From Linyphia triangularis (Eukaryota > Arthropoda > Arachnida > Araneae > Linyphiidae): a stretch of DNA of 64,000 nucleotides. The notes beneath the pieces are model-generated. The model worked only from the letters and a program-made list of their open reading frames with translations, was not told the origin of the DNA and ran no database searches. The stretch is taken from contig OZ021723.1 in assembly GCA_963978545.1 (NCBI GenBank), forward strand, positions 11,682,593 through 11,746,592, read 5' to 3'. The number at the start of each line of letters is the position of its first letter. The first letter of the stretch is position 1. Below, one piece after another: positions 10,734 to 23,160 of the stretch. The position numbers and the translations under genes are program-made.

Positions 10734-13680
10734 TTAAGTCATAATTGGTCAACTTTACTGAGAAAAGTAAAACTGCAGGAAGGGTCAAGTGCGCTTGCAA
10801 TCCATCTGTAGTTTCAAAATTAAAACTGAAGTGAAAAAAATGGTAAAAGTGTTATCGGTTTTAAATTACTTCATTTGAACATAAATGTAATCCATAACTA
10901 ATTAATAATTCAACAGTAAATCCAACTATCGTTTTTGAAAATCAAGATTTGAACAGAAAACTTCTGACAGATAGATGGATAAGTATGTAGGATTGTGATT
11001 ATCTAAGAGTTTTGTGTATTTCATTCGAGCAAAAAAACACACACCAAAAAAAGTCCTAAATCTTTTAATAGATGTTCTTGAACTCTCGTGTTGGCGCTTT
11101 GTAAACACGGTGAAGAATGTGCGAGAAAATGACCTGCTTTTGAATAGAAAATTTTGCTTCTAGGTTAGACCAACAAAACGTAAAACCGCCGAAAAACCTA
11201 ATTATTTTTGCAAATTGGATATGACCCATTTGCAGAATTAACCTATTCATTTATATTATATGCGATGGTATTTTCGGTACATTTTCCATTTTTTTGTAAA
11301 AGCAGCGGCAAACTTAAGTGTGCAAAAACGGGATTTATGTCAGCGACTATTTTCAGTTTTATATTGTAATCATCAATCATTAGTAGTTATACTTAAAACA
11401 TTTTCTGATCAGACAGCCTTTTAAATAAGACTATTTTGACTTTATTGTATTGAACCTTGAATGAAGAAGGTTTACACTTAATAATTGTGTTAACATCAAA
11501 TCACTGCATAGTCTATCGCTTACTGAGCGCTATTGGGCTCGTAATACCCAAAGTTGTCTGAAAATAACTTTTTCAGACTCTTTATTTATTTTTATTTTTT
11601 AAATAATCTTGTTTTTCTGTTGCACCAAATGCAGTGCGCAGACATAAAATAAAAAATTATTTTCAAAACAAATATTTTCCATTCTATTTTGCCTAAGGAA
11701 AACAAAACGCAAAATTTGCTTCATTTTCATTCGAAGCCTTTTCTTCTAAAGACAATTTCGCCATCCAGTAAAAAAAAACACTAAGTAAGCCATGCTGTAG
11801 ATTACTCTTATCTGTAAAGAAATACAATAGAGCTTTAAAACTATCTCTATAGAATATAAGTACGAGACTTGCTAATCGGGGCATAGTCTATCAAGATGCA
11901 TAGTTTAAATTGAAATCCTATTTTAATTTTTCTTGTAATAAGTAACCCTGTGATGTAACATGTTCCGAGTGAAATCTTCAAAGTAATTTTTTTTTCCAAA
12001 GCCTTTTCAGACAATTTCACAACGGCATTGTATCTTCAAAGAAAGATTATCAATTCTTCACGCATTGTCTCCTCATCTCCAATCTTAACTTTGCCAAAAC
12101 AAAAGACATCTTCCGAAAAGATTAGAGCCTATCGTTTAGATTTCTAATTTCCATAGTTAGCTGAGGACAAAGAATATTTAGATCCCATTCTTTCCCCAAA
12201 GTGATAATAAAAGCCGAATCGCGATGCAACCGATACCGACCGAAACTTGCTTCGAACGAAGAGTTCGCTATAGCATGCGACTTCCAGCATCAACTAAAAG
12301 AAGAAAAGCATTGTCTGCAAAAACATTTAATAAGCGTCCTTCCAGAAACCACCTCATCAACGTACACGCGAGGAATTCTTGTCATTCCGCATCATAATGA
12401 AAGGCGTGATTCAGCAAGGAAGACAATAACCACCGTCGACATTCAGGAAGTGTCGAACTCCATGGAGGACTTCTGCTATATGCAGCCCCGAGGGCCTTTT
12501 GTTGGAAGGATGAGGTTGGGCACCAGAACGTCTGCCACCTTTTTAATGTGTGCATGGCTCTGTGTGACCTTTTACCGCAAAGTGTGTCCTTTTATCTGAT
12601 GCCGAAGGATCTTGTCGTCCAAACGTTGCAGTATTGCCATTGGAGATGACGGCGTTTTGAGTTTTTTTCCCCCCCAAGGTCGGATTTTTTTTTTTTTTTT
12701 TATCCACGTAATCGTTGCGGTGTATTTCATGAAGGAATTTGTGTGTGGGGGGGGGGGGGAGATTACTGCTTTTTAATGAAGTCATCTGTATGAAATGCAG
12801 ATGTTTGACGTTGAGGTATTTTCTAGGGATGTCTTGTGCTGTTTTAGGAGGGGCATTATTTTAAATTGGAACGATATTTAAGTTTCTCCAGATATTTTAG
12901 GAAACAAGGTATTCCTGTAATATGCTAATCCAAAATTTGATTTAGAAAAATATTTTGAATATCCTTGAGATGATAGTTTGCATGTTTAAGCGTTTTTCTG
13001 GGCTATTTTCAAGGGAATCTGTATTTTGTTCTACTTAAATGACTAAATAAACATACCGATGTGTTTGTAGTTAACTTCATAGTGTGGGAATATTCAATAT
13101 TGAAAAAGAAGCGTTTTTAGGGTTAAATGTTCCTCCACAACAAGTCTCAAACTGCAATTGAGATGAGATTGGGAGCCTGTTTTCCCCGATTTTATCAGTA
13201 CCATTTTGTGAAAGTCAATAGAAGGTCTGTCTATCTCGTAACTGTACAAAAGACATATGAAGCATAAAGTTATAGAGCAGCACCGTTTTAGTAGGATTAT
13301 ATAATATACCTTATTCACACGAATGCTCTGAATAGTACGCTCACGACTCTCATTTGTATGTTAGCGTTTACCAAGACTGTTACGTCACAAAACGTTTCAG
13401 AAGTTAACAATTAGGATGGTAGGGCACAGGGACGCAATGGTCGGACTGCAGTTTCATGCATTGGATTCTTAATCTCGGCAATTATGCAGGAACATATACT
13501 GTAGATGTTGCTTCTTCAAGTGTGGTCAATCAAAATTAAAGATTTAGAATAACAGCAATTTTGCCTTTATGCCGAGCTATTGACTTGAAACTAGAGTAAT
13601 ATTCATTGTCGAGTTGTATGTAGATGATGCTCGATGTTATTGATTAAAATACGTTTAACCCTTTCATCCCAAGACTATAC
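10734..13680. other. Non-coding stretch with GC-richer island (about 12190-12660)
   Basis: The island is CpG-rich and contains a 132-codon open frame (12201-12599). I see no domain, membrane helix or splice pairing with the claudin-like exons. T- and G-runs follow at 12686-12701 and 12747-12759. The rest is AT-rich with no recognised repeat. Confidence 0.4.
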
Positions 13681-13924
13681 TATACTAAACTTCAACTTAA
13701 CTTGGCATCACTAGACGGTAGATCGTCACAGTGCTCATAGGCATTTAACCCATTTTGGCGGCGTGAAAGCATAATGCTCGCCAAACTTGAACCCTGTAGA
13801 AAGCAATAGGCTATAAAGGTTTGGCGAGAATTATGTCTTCACTCCGTTAAAATGGATTGATTGCCAATGAACACGGTGGAGATCTACCGTCTAGTGATGT
13901 CAAATTAAGTTGGAGTTTAGTATA
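13681..13924. mobile_element. Palindromic TA-flanked MITE, copy 2
   Basis: It has the same tactaaac ends, TA flanks and internal palindrome as the 3571 copy, with several substitutions in the second arm. Confidence 0.85.
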
Positions 13925-14019
13925 GTTTCATGCAGCGTTTGTTTATCAGTGATTATTTTACGAAGAAATATTCAACTGTTTAAAGTGATCGGAAACTAAC
14001 TATTTACTTGACTTCTGTC

Positions 14020-14545
14020 CGTCGCAGTGCTGTTAGAAACTACTTGGTATAAAACTTTGAAATTTGGTGAGTAAGTACGAAAATGGTCACCTAATGAAAT
14101 GGCATAAATTGTTTTCATTTAATGTCGATCTCAAATGAAAACTAAAATAGCTTGTTTGGTTGGTTGTTTTCAGATTATCTGGCGCCGTCAGCAACACGAG
14201 GGCTATAATTCGCCGAAACATTCGTCATTTGATAAGCCAAACAAACATTTACAAACACCCATGCCTAACACGGGACTCGAACTCTAGAAGCTAGCACGCT
14301 AATCACTATACCGTTTGGTCGTCGAAAACTAAAATAGCAATCTACTGCATATGCATTAATGTAAGGATTTCAAACATAAAATAAAATATATTAGACGCTA
14401 TTTTCGAGTTTTTAATTTATGTCATTTCATTAAGTGATCATTTTCGTACCTACTCACCAAATTTCAAGGTTTCATACAAAGTAGTTTCTAAATGCACTGG
14501 GCTAGAAGATTGTATCATTAGCGATAATAGGGAATGATCCTTACT
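14020..14545. repeat. Foldback repeat of the aatgatccttac family, copy A, split by a SINE
   Basis: The left arm (gaaactacttggtataaaac, tggtgagtaag) is inverted at about 14405-14545 (cttactcaccaaa written as ctactcaccaaa, ending aatgatccttac). The SINE at 14152-14323 interrupts the middle. The uninterrupted ttaagtgatcatttt site at about 14433 is the empty version of the TTAA insertion in copy B (54137). Confidence 0.75.
14152..14323 (-). mobile_element. tRNA-derived SINE
   Basis: Reverse-oriented copy: the 3' part starts ttggttggttgttttcag and the tRNA-like head lies at the right. It is flanked by the perfect 15 bp duplication gaaaactaaaatagc (14137-14151, 14324-14338). Confidence 0.93.
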
Positions 14546-16257
14546 CGATCCTCCTCTTAAGTGGTCTGTCAGAAAGTGTCTCTTAACACCTTGTTGTGAA
14601 TAGTATGAAGCGGACTGCAGGGGACTTAAGGTAGACAACCTTTTTTTCTGAGGCTTGAATGATGTTTATTCTTTTAATACCTTCAGGACAGAAATACAAC
14701 GAAGAACAAATGATGTAAATACATAAGTTTGGAAGTAGACGATTTTTAACAGTCCAATACCAAACTTTTTCGTGAAAGGTATTTTGTAGCTGTCCTCTTG
14801 CCGTACCTGTCAACGATAATTATGTATGTTAATACTACTTAATGCGCTAATATTAGAAAAATCATAAAATCGTGCTGTTTTATAACGAATTCAGAGTTAA
14901 GCTTTTTCACTATCCATTCTCTATCCATCAAGTGCTTTTCTTGCAATAGCATTTAAAATTAATTAACACCTAAAATTTATTTCAATCTGTTTTCGTGTCG
15001 TTGAATTGTTATGACTTTCTTTGTAAATAAAATGCATTTATTAATTACGTTATTCAAGGTAATCTTCCTAGAGCATTATAAAAGTTTTTACCCTGCTTTA
15101 TTTAAAAGTTATCCTATCATCATGTTTTTAACTACGCGAGAACGTCCAGCATTTTTTGTTACTTCCAACTCCTTTCGTATTTGTGGCATTATTACTTTCC
15201 CTGTCATGATGTTTCCTTACTCATTGCGTAGGTGCCATTGCAAGTTGCAGTTCTGACCACTTCCGTCACACTTTTTACTGCCTCTAAATCTTCGTTAAAC
15301 TAGATTGTTGGCGTTCCTGAATTCCTTCTTACCGCAGATGGCCAACTCCAAACTTGACCTCATGTTTTAAGGTTTCTCACCAGAGAATAAGTTCATCAAG
15401 TTCACTCCGTTCCCCTTTAAAAAACACTTTTGTGCCACTGACATTCTTTAGCCTTGCCACTTTTCCTAAATAATCTCTTTATTTCAAACTTAAATAAAGA
15501 ATATCCCGTGTTTGAGATTTGAGTTTGCTAGTTTGTTGAGGGCGGGTTTGTGTTGTTTTTCCGAGCCCAGATGGAAATGGGGCCAGTTGAGTCTGGATGA
15601 CCTTCTTCTAACCCGTATCCGAGGATTGCAAAGAGCAGCATAAAAACTAATTTAAGTGTTGGAAGGATTATAAACAGGCATCAGACAAAATGGTTTCGCA
15701 AAGTGTTTTTTTTTTTTTTTTTCTTTTACTTTACAATTGGCCATTAAATCCTCATCTTTGCAGCTTAAAGTAAAGTGTCCCAAAAGAAATTCATTGCCAT
15801 GGTCGATTTTTTCTTGTATGGGAAAATTGCTGTCCTCGTTCAGTGAGTGATTATTATTTTCCATCAACGTTCTGAGTGATTGAACAGTAGTGAGGGGAAA
15901 AGAAAGTTTTTTTTTTTTATATATATATATATATAAAGAATCTCAAAAAGGAATCGATTTGCGTTCTTAATCGCCTCTTTGTGTTCTAAATTTCAAAATT
16001 GGGAATGCATCGAATGAGGACGTTCGATTATTTTCCTCAAATGGAAATTAAAAATCCACAAAAATGAGTGCTAAAAATCTGAAAAAAAAAAAAAAAATCT
16101 GATTGTGTGTTGAATGGATTTGGAAATTGTCTGTTTGGATTTGTAAGGTCGTAGTTGTTCGAGAGAGAACAGAAGGTGTTTTCGGTATTCTTGTCCATTG
16201 ATACGTATACTGTGCGTTTACCTAATAGGAGTTGAGTGTGAATGGATCTTTTTGCAT
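14546..16257. other. Non-coding stretch
   Basis: No gene is seen. There are T-runs at about 15704-15722 and 15908-15918, an AT microsatellite at 15919-15936, and moderately GC-rich unique sequence at 15250-15600. Confidence 0.45.
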
Positions 16258-16270
16258 CTTTTGTTGAAGT

Positions 16271-16453
16271 TGCCGACCAAACGGTATAGTGGTTAGCGTA
16301 CTAGCTTCTGGACCGCGAGGTTGCGGGTTCCGAGTCCCGTGTTGGCATTTGTGTTTGTAAATGTATGTTGGCTTGTCTAATCACGAATGTTTCGGCCCAT
16401 TATAGCCCTCGTGTTGCTGACAGCGACAGATAATCTGAAAACAACCAACCAAC
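16271..16453 (+). mobile_element. tRNA-derived SINE
   Basis: It has a full tRNA-like head (A box tatagtggttagcg, B box gggttccgagtcc with one inserted C), the family tail and an (aacc)n end. Target duplication cttttgttgaagt lies at 16258-16270 and 16454-16466. Confidence 0.92.
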
Positions 16454-16466
16454 CTTTTGTTGAAGT

Positions 16467-17689
16467 CAAAAATAAAAATGATGAAGACTGTGAAGACAGC
16501 AATATATGGAATCAATGCTGAATTTGAAATGGTGGAAAAGTGTGGGCTAACATTTATTTTATATATAAATATTAACTCTGGCAATATTTTTTCCCTTCGG
16601 AATTACATTTTTGGGGAAATTCCCATTATAACAATAAAATACCAGATAATAATTAAAAAAAAATTATTACTCTTTTCTGTAGAATTCTGGAATACGGATC
16701 GTTCCGATTAAGATTAAAAAAAAAAATTAAAAAAAAAATCTTATAAAATATAGGTTGGGAAAGAGGTTATTGAGACAACTCTAAAAATATTTGCGAATGT
16801 AATCATCGAGCTTTGGTACGATCAAAAATCACACAATCAAGTAATAAATGGCTAACCAAATGCGTACTTTTAAAATTGGAAAAATAGCTTTTGCCTTTAA
16901 CATTTCAGATTATTTGAAAAGAGATCTAATTTTCAAAATATGTTCTGTGACAAACACACGTAAATCACAAATATTGACGAAATACAAATATAAAGAAAAA
17001 GTGCAGTAAGAATTAAACGTTGAAAGTACAATTCTCACTTATTTTAAATACCTCAAGAAGTATAAGCGAACTGTTTTTTTTTTTTTTGTTTTTTTTTTGT
17101 TTTTTTTTAAAGCAACGCTATGCGAAGATTATGAAAACATTTAAGTTTTCACCTAGAGCTTTGCAAGTGGAAAAAGCAATCTCTTCACGATAGCATAAGG
17201 CATTCTCCGGTATATGTATAAACTAACGAATGAATAGATATCCAGACCACCAGACCATTACGCCCTATTTCACATTAGGCGAAACTATCTCTACTATCAA
17301 CTATTGATGTTTGGAATAACTCCGGAGACGGCACACTTTTCTTCATCAAGAGCCAAACAAGAGCAAAATTTTTGGAGCCGTAAAATTAATATAAGCAATA
17401 CCAAAAAATTGTATATTATTTTTATAATATGAAATGGTATAAAATCGTAGCACATGAGATAAGTCCCCCCCCCCCCCCGGTAATTCATTTTTATTTGGAA
17501 TGAACTCATACAATTCAGCCCATTGTTTCTTAAATTCACATTTTTCCGAATCAATTTTTCTCTTTTATTTGAATGAAGTCAAGCAGTTTTTTTTTTCAAC
17601 ATAGTATTACAAATAAAAATTTTAGACCAACAACAGGCTCAAGGCCCAACAGGGTTGGTCGAGTAAATATATATATACACGTATATAGA
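16467..17689. other. AT-rich non-coding stretch
   Basis: Homopolymers lie at 16714-16738, 17073-17109 and 17466-17478 (C-run). No gene was recognised. Confidence 0.5.
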
Positions 17690-18170
17690 AATAGAAAATA
17701 ATTTGCATACTATAGTTACACTATCATACGTACAATATAGCTTAGCTACAGGATCATGCACATACAATAGTTACAGGATACATAAAACAATACAATATAC
17801 ATAATACAATGCAATGTACATAATACAATGCAATATACAAAGTTGACACAATGCTTGACAATCATACTGGAAAAATGCAATATATAATGCAAGCAATATA
17901 TACAAGCTGACACAATATACAATAGTTACAGGATTATTCAATACAATATACATAATACAATAAAATATACATAATACAATGCAACATACATAATACAATG
18001 CAACATACATAATACAATACACAAAGTTGACACAGCGTTTGACAATCGTACTGGAAAAATGCAATACATAATGCAAGCTGACAAATTTTATAAAAACCAA
18101 CAGTACGCAAACATAGGTAACCAAATATGGTAACAAAATAACCTAAATGAAATATATACAAAGTACAAAA
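17690..18170. repeat. Imperfect tandem repeat, about 180 bp period with a 20 bp sub-repeat
   Basis: The block aagttgacacaatgcttgac at about 17841 recurs at about 18025 with few changes, and a short unit (catacataatacaatgcaa) repeats between them. The small reverse frames over it, rich in Cys, Ile and Tyr, are products of the repeat. Confidence 0.8.
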
Positions 18171-18518
18171 TATAAGTTACTTACCTAGCCAGTGTAATCC
18201 AATTATTGCCTATTGATGATCCCCCAGTGCATATCTGTTTCTTAAATTACATCAAAAGTAAATACAAAAAGGCATTTTAACAACCTACGCAACAGCGAAA
18301 ATTTTACAACGAAAGGTGCCATCTACCTCAGTCGAAAACGAGATAACAACGAACGTCAACAAAAGCTCGATGCAACTGAGGCTGTGAAGCATGGTGGGCG
18401 CATTCTTATGGCACATTATTATCGTTCAGTATTTCGACTGAGAAGATGCCAGGGGACGTTGTGGACGCTGACTTTATTTTGGTATTTGATAACAGTGTAC
18501 CCTACGTCCCTTTTTCCT
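18171..18518. other. Non-coding stretch
   Basis: About 18290-18500 is less AT-rich and could be decayed transposon coding sequence next to the hAT-type end at 18830, but I cannot identify a protein. Confidence 0.35.
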
Positions 18519-18527
18519 TAGTTTTCG

Positions 18528-18702
18528 GCCGACCAAATGGTATAGTGGTTAGCGTGCTAGCTTCTAGACCTCGAGGTTGCGGGTTCGAGTCCCGTGTTAG
18601 CATGGGTGTTTGTTAATGTATGTTGGCTTGTCTAATGACGAAAGTTTCGACGCATTATAGCCCTCGTGTTGCTGACGGCGTCAGATAATCTGAAAACAAC
18701 CC
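18528..18702 (+). mobile_element. tRNA-derived SINE
   Basis: It has the tRNA-like head with B box gggttcgagtcc and the tail ending tgaaaacaac. A short duplication, tagttttcg, lies at 18519-18527 and 18703-18711. Confidence 0.88.
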
Positions 18703-18829
18703 TAGTTTTCGAGTTTGAGATTGTGTGGTAATTTTAAAATGTGTTTACCCAAATAAAACGCAAATATACAACCATTTACTGTTTTATTATTTTATTCTAA
18801 AATTGAGTTAAAATTTGAAGAACCGCCAA

Positions 18830-19010
18830 TTTCCACAAGAAGAGCCGCATGCGGCTCCAGACCCCTGGTCTAACCAAACAAAGCACATATTTATTACATT
18901 TACTGCTTTATAAGTTTACTCTTTTGTTACTTAGAACTTGAAGAGCCGCAAATACTCATGATAAGAGCCACATGCGGCTCCGAAGACATGGTCTACCGAT
19001 CTCTAGCCTT
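18830..19010 (-). repeat. hAT-type transposon end fragments (agagccgcatgcggctc motif)
   Basis: Two near copies of a gagccgcatgcggctcc-type palindromic end occur about 130 bp apart (18839-18860 and 18965-18985). From general knowledge this motif is common in animal hAT elements. No transposase remains. Confidence 0.5.
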
Positions 19011-19536
19011 AACACTCATTCGTGTTCGATGGTGAATTTTTAAGTGAGAATCCTGCGTTATATCTTTTTTTTTTTTTAATGGGTTTATAAAGTCGCACGA
19101 ATTCTCCATACTAATTGAGTTCGGCTGGTGTTTTCGGCGCAAGTAGAGCCGAACTGAATTCGTCAACCGATTGATACAGATGACTTTTAATTATTTTCCG
19201 CGATGGTAGGAAAGTGGAAGTCGCGTGCTTCGTATTGATGTCATTTTTAACGGAGCTTGCTATGGCGGTCTCTTGTGCGATTTACATCATAGCCAGAGAT
19301 GTAGTTCACAGGAACCAGTGCCTGAATAGTGTGCCACTAGTGAGGGGATAAACTGAAAAATCAAAACAATTTTTCGGTAAAAAATCATTAGCATTTTAAA
19401 AAGGTCTCGCTTGCCGCCGCCTCCCGCTTAACTCTTAATCTCGCCGCTATTATGAGAAAAGGTGTTTATTTACCATTTGTAAATACCATGTTCTTATGGG
19501 GCAATTCCTCTGGTCTAAATTAAGTGATTCCTAATT
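19011..19536. other. Unique non-coding stretch
   Basis: Moderate GC. No gene or repeat is supported. Confidence 0.4.
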
Positions 19537-20063
19537 AGAGGTCGGCGATATATCGATACGATATTTTTATCGATACTTCTAAAAAAATATCGATATTAAA
19601 AATATCGATAAAAGTCACTGATAGATCGATATTTTCAAACATTTTTAGGTTTTTGATGATCGTTTTGTAGTTCCATGTGTTTTTTCGATTTTCTTTATTC
19701 CCTGTTCAAAAACTTCAAAACTAAAGTTTGAACTTGGCTGAGAGAGTTAAAATGGCACCAATATTCAATATTTTGCCCTACACTTAAAAGCTATTGAAAG
19801 TTATCTAAATTTTTCTTAAAATCACTGCACCAATTAAGCGAAAATATAACTTTTTTTTTGTAATAGATCCATTTCAGTTGAAAAAGTAGTCAACGTACGA
19901 AAAAGCAATCATGAAAAGTAGAAATTTACCCCGAAACACTTTGTTTCTGACAAAATTGAAAATTAAATTTAAAAAAAAAAAAAAAAATCATGTATCAATA
20001 TATAATATTTTATCGATATTTTTTTTCAATGCAACGATATAGTATCGATATTTATTTTGATCA
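19537..20063. mobile_element. hAT-type MITE rich in atcgat, truncated copy
   Basis: It begins tagaggtcgg followed by many tatcgata words. Its body is the reverse complement of 49072-49582. The right inverted end is missing after ttttgatc, so it is broken. Confidence 0.8.
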
Positions 20064-20168
20064 TTTCAAGCCAAGATGTTTGCGAAGCAGGGACGTCACA
20101 TTCAATGCCAGCCGAATGAGTCGTTTTCTCGCCAATGTCTAGCAAGGAAACTTTGATTGCAAATTTAA

Positions 20169-20205
<37 letters not shown>

Positions 20206-20885
20206 CGCATTGAGCAGAAATTTTTATGTTTATGGCCTTTTCGAAACATTTAGAATTGAATGAACATTTTTTTTTTTTTTTTAAATGTGAAAATTGTCCA
20301 CTGAAGGACCACGGCGAATAACGATCCGAGTCCAATTTTTTCGAAATCGATTTTTTCCCGCCATCTGCAAAGTTATAGCAGATAGTTTAACCAAAGGCGG
20401 AATCCCCTAGCAAAAAAATATCGTGGTACGTGAGAATTTAAGCAACTATTTACCTCAAACCTGATACAAGCCTTGTAACTTTAAATCAGCTTACCTCGAG
20501 AATTGAGAAAAAATAGACTATGATCGTTCTTTGCGGGGGCCCTCAAATTGTATTTTGATATTGGTTGTTAGTGGCTTTATCAACTTTTTATTTCACGATA
20601 TTAATCATATCATAGATATCTTGTGTTTGTGGGAAAACTCATAAATCGAGTGATTGCAATCGGTTAAAACTTTACCCTCTTGTTAAGAGGATAAAGTCAT
20701 TACCGTAACATTTGCGTTATTGCAAGCGTTTCCGAGGCATAAATGCAGAAATTAAAATGATTTGGAATGAGTTTTTTTTTTTTGCCCCCCTATCATCATA
20801 TTTACCAAAACTCATAACCCAATCACAGTGACACTTTACAAAAAATTGGAATTTACAATTAAAGTAGCCAATTAATAAGCCACAA
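20064..20885. other. Non-coding stretch
   Basis: T-runs lie at 20174-20199 and 20266-20282. No gene was recognised. Confidence 0.5.
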
Positions 20886-20893
20886 GTTACGAG

Positions 20894-21517
20894 CATGACA
20901 ATTTATGGCCCAAGGTCCGGACACATTCGGAGGGCCCCTTTTTCAAACGCGTGATCACAATACAAATCCCAATATCTTCAGTATTATTCACAACTTCCGA
21001 GTAGACATTTGCTGATCTCACAATAAATTCATCAAGATTTCCTTTAATTTTTTTTTTCTCTATGTTTAAAAAAAAAAAGCTTGTTTTTTACGTATTTAAA
21101 TAATGGTTTGGTTTGTTTGAATAAATATACTCTGGGATACTAACGATGGTTCAAGATCAATACAAAATGATTTTTTTATAAAAAGATATTTTTATGAATA
21201 AAAGAGGTTCACATAGCTTTGGTGATTCAAAAGTATAAGGCCGACCAAACGGTATAGTGATTAGCGTGCTAGCTTCTAGACAGCGAGGTTGCGGGTTCCG
21301 AGTCCCGTGTTTTGGCATGGGTGTTTGTAAATGTATGTTGGCTTGTCTAATGACGAATGTTTCGGCGCATTATAGCCCTCGTGTTGCTGACGGCGCCACA
21401 TAATCTGAAAAACAACAAAAAAAAAACCAATCAAAAGTATAAGTTTACATTCAATTTCGGGGCCCCCTAAAATCATAGGCCCTGGGCCTTGTTGGCCTAA
21501 GCTATGATCAGGGCCTG
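20894..21517. mobile_element. hAT-like non-autonomous element carrying a SINE
   Basis: A perfect 8 bp direct repeat, gttacgag, flanks it (20886-20893, 21518-21525). The ends carry related ggccc-rich words (tggcccaaggtccgg; ccctgggccttgttggcc). An 8 bp duplication is the hAT signature. Without the nested SINE it is about 420 bp. Confidence 0.7.
21240..21430 (+). mobile_element. tRNA-derived SINE
   Basis: It lies inside the 20894 element. The duplication tcaaaagtataag sits at 21227-21239 and 21431-21443. The tail holds an A-run before the final ccaa. Confidence 0.92.
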
Positions 21518-21525
21518 GTTACGAG

Positions 21526-22054
21526 AACCGTGGTCTGTGAAATAGTCATTCATTTCCACATATGAACGTCCGTATATTTTCCAAATACAAAGTCCGTTAC
21601 ATTTCCAAAACAAATTACTTGTATCGTTCACAAAAAAAAACAAAAAAAACATTAAATTATGATTTTATTCTCGCTGCATTGATTTAATTTTTTTGTTTTT
21701 GAATGGATCCGATGGAGTAATCGATAAAGTAACAATATTTCGTTTGATCGATATTGAAGTGTTGTCCAATCGTGACTTCGTTTTCTCACTGATGGCAGCT
21801 GAAAATTGGGACACTCCTCCTGCCAGCTCTTTTCGGAGGGTCGAATTCATGAACGAGGGAAAGTAGACCGAGAGAATAAAGATACAAGGTTACTTTTCGA
21901 ACGCCTTGATCGAATTCCTGTTTGATTACCAGTTTGACTCAAAGAAAATAGTATAAAAAAAAAATCGTAATTTGATTTTATACATTATATCTATTCTGAC
22001 TGTCCTTCTAAGCAATCTGAGACAACTCAACTCGGCTCTGGTAACATTAAAACT
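21526..22054. other. AT-rich non-coding stretch
   Basis: No gene or recognised repeat. Confidence 0.5.
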
Positions 22055-22216
22055 ATGGGTGTGAAACATTGCAGAACTTTCAATTACACTTTATGCTGGT
22101 CAGTACTTTAAAAAATTTTTATGGATTGATATAATTTATCGTTTTCGTTTACATATTTTCATTATCTGAAAAAATTGCTGTTTTGGCGATATTTTTGACG
22201 ATAATTCTCACAATGG

Positions 22217-22405
22217 TTGGTTGGTTGGTTGGTTGTTTTCAGATTATCTAGCGCCGTCAGCAACACGAGGGCTATAATGCGCCGAAACATTCGTCATTAG
22301 ACAAGCCAACATACATTTACAAACACCCATGCCAACACGGGACTCGGAACCCGCTACCTCGCGGTCCAGAAGCTAGCACGCTAACCACTATACCGTTTGG
22401 TCGGC
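22217..22405 (-). mobile_element. tRNA-derived SINE
   Basis: Target duplication aattctcacaatgg (22203-22216, 22406-22419). The terminal (ttgg)n run, the tail and the tRNA head are all present in reverse. Confidence 0.93.
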
Positions 22406-22876
22406 AATTCTCACAATGGAAAAAAAGAAAACGCTTTCTTGCAAGGGCAACAGAGAAGAGGCAGTCGTTGATGGGCGATGACGTGAAGCTCAAGGAACAG
22501 AACTCTCTGTTAAAGACATTCGTTACCCCCCTCCTTTTTTTTTTACACCTTTATCAAATTTCTACAGAAATTTTGAAGGTGGGTGGGGATGTTTACAGCA
22601 CCTAAAAAGGCATTGCCGTAGCGGTTTTTATCAAAATCGCCAGTCGTTTTTTGGCAATTGCTGAAAAACATGAATTGTTCAATGTAAGCTACCTCATGCA
22701 CATGAGCAATTTTGATGAAAACCTTAACGCCAGGTCCCATGGCCACTACCAACCAGTTAACAAAATTTGAACACCGTAAGTCAGTCCGTTTGGGAGTTAT
22801 GCTGACCACCAAGAGACTCGCATACATTTTTTCTAGACTACTTTTTTGAACTCGGCACGTTCCAAAACGTGTAAAA

Positions 22877-23057
22877 GCCGACCAAACGGTATAGTGGTTA
22901 GCGTGCTAGCTTCTAAACCGCGAGGTTGCGGGTTCGAGTCCCGTGTTAGGCATGGGTGTTTGTAAATGTATGTTGGCTTGTCTAATGACGAATGTTTCGG
23001 CGCATTATAGCCCTCGTGTTGCTGACGGCGCCAGATAATCTGAAAACAACCAACCAA
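22877..23057 (+). mobile_element. tRNA-derived SINE
   Basis: Perfect 15 bp duplication ccaaaacgtgtaaaa (22862-22876, 23058-23072). Complete head and tail with (aacc)n end. Confidence 0.94.
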
Positions 23058-23160
23058 CCAAAACGTGTAAAAACGCAAAACAATTGATATATTTTTTTTT
23101 ACCTAATTCAATACTTCTTTCATTACTCTAAGTTAAGATACGGGTATTTGGAAGTAAAAA

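Larger units (their letters stand above)
22055..23160 (+). repeat. Dispersed repeat family X, copy with two nested SINEs
   Basis: It begins gggtgtgaaacattgcag and shares its order with 50110-50843 and 51985-52740: actttcaattaca; a cagtcgttgatgggcgatg block; a gttatgctgacc block; and an acgtgccaaaacgt block. SINEs at 22217-22405 and 22877-23057 interrupt it. The reverse frame at 22543-22827 lies in this repeat. Confidence 0.75.

Noticed and set aside
12201..12599. 132-codon open frame
   Set aside because: No membrane helix, domain or fitting splice sites; not usable as the missing front of the claudin-like gene.
17771..18136. 121-codon reverse frame rich in Cys, Tyr, Ile and Leu, resembling a membrane protein
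   Set aside because: It is a translation of the imperfect tandem repeat.
22833..23078. Reverse frame containing IIWRRQQHEGYNAPKHSS and similar frames at 21276, 38246, 51414 and 55088
   Set aside because: All are antisense reads of the tRNA-derived SINE.
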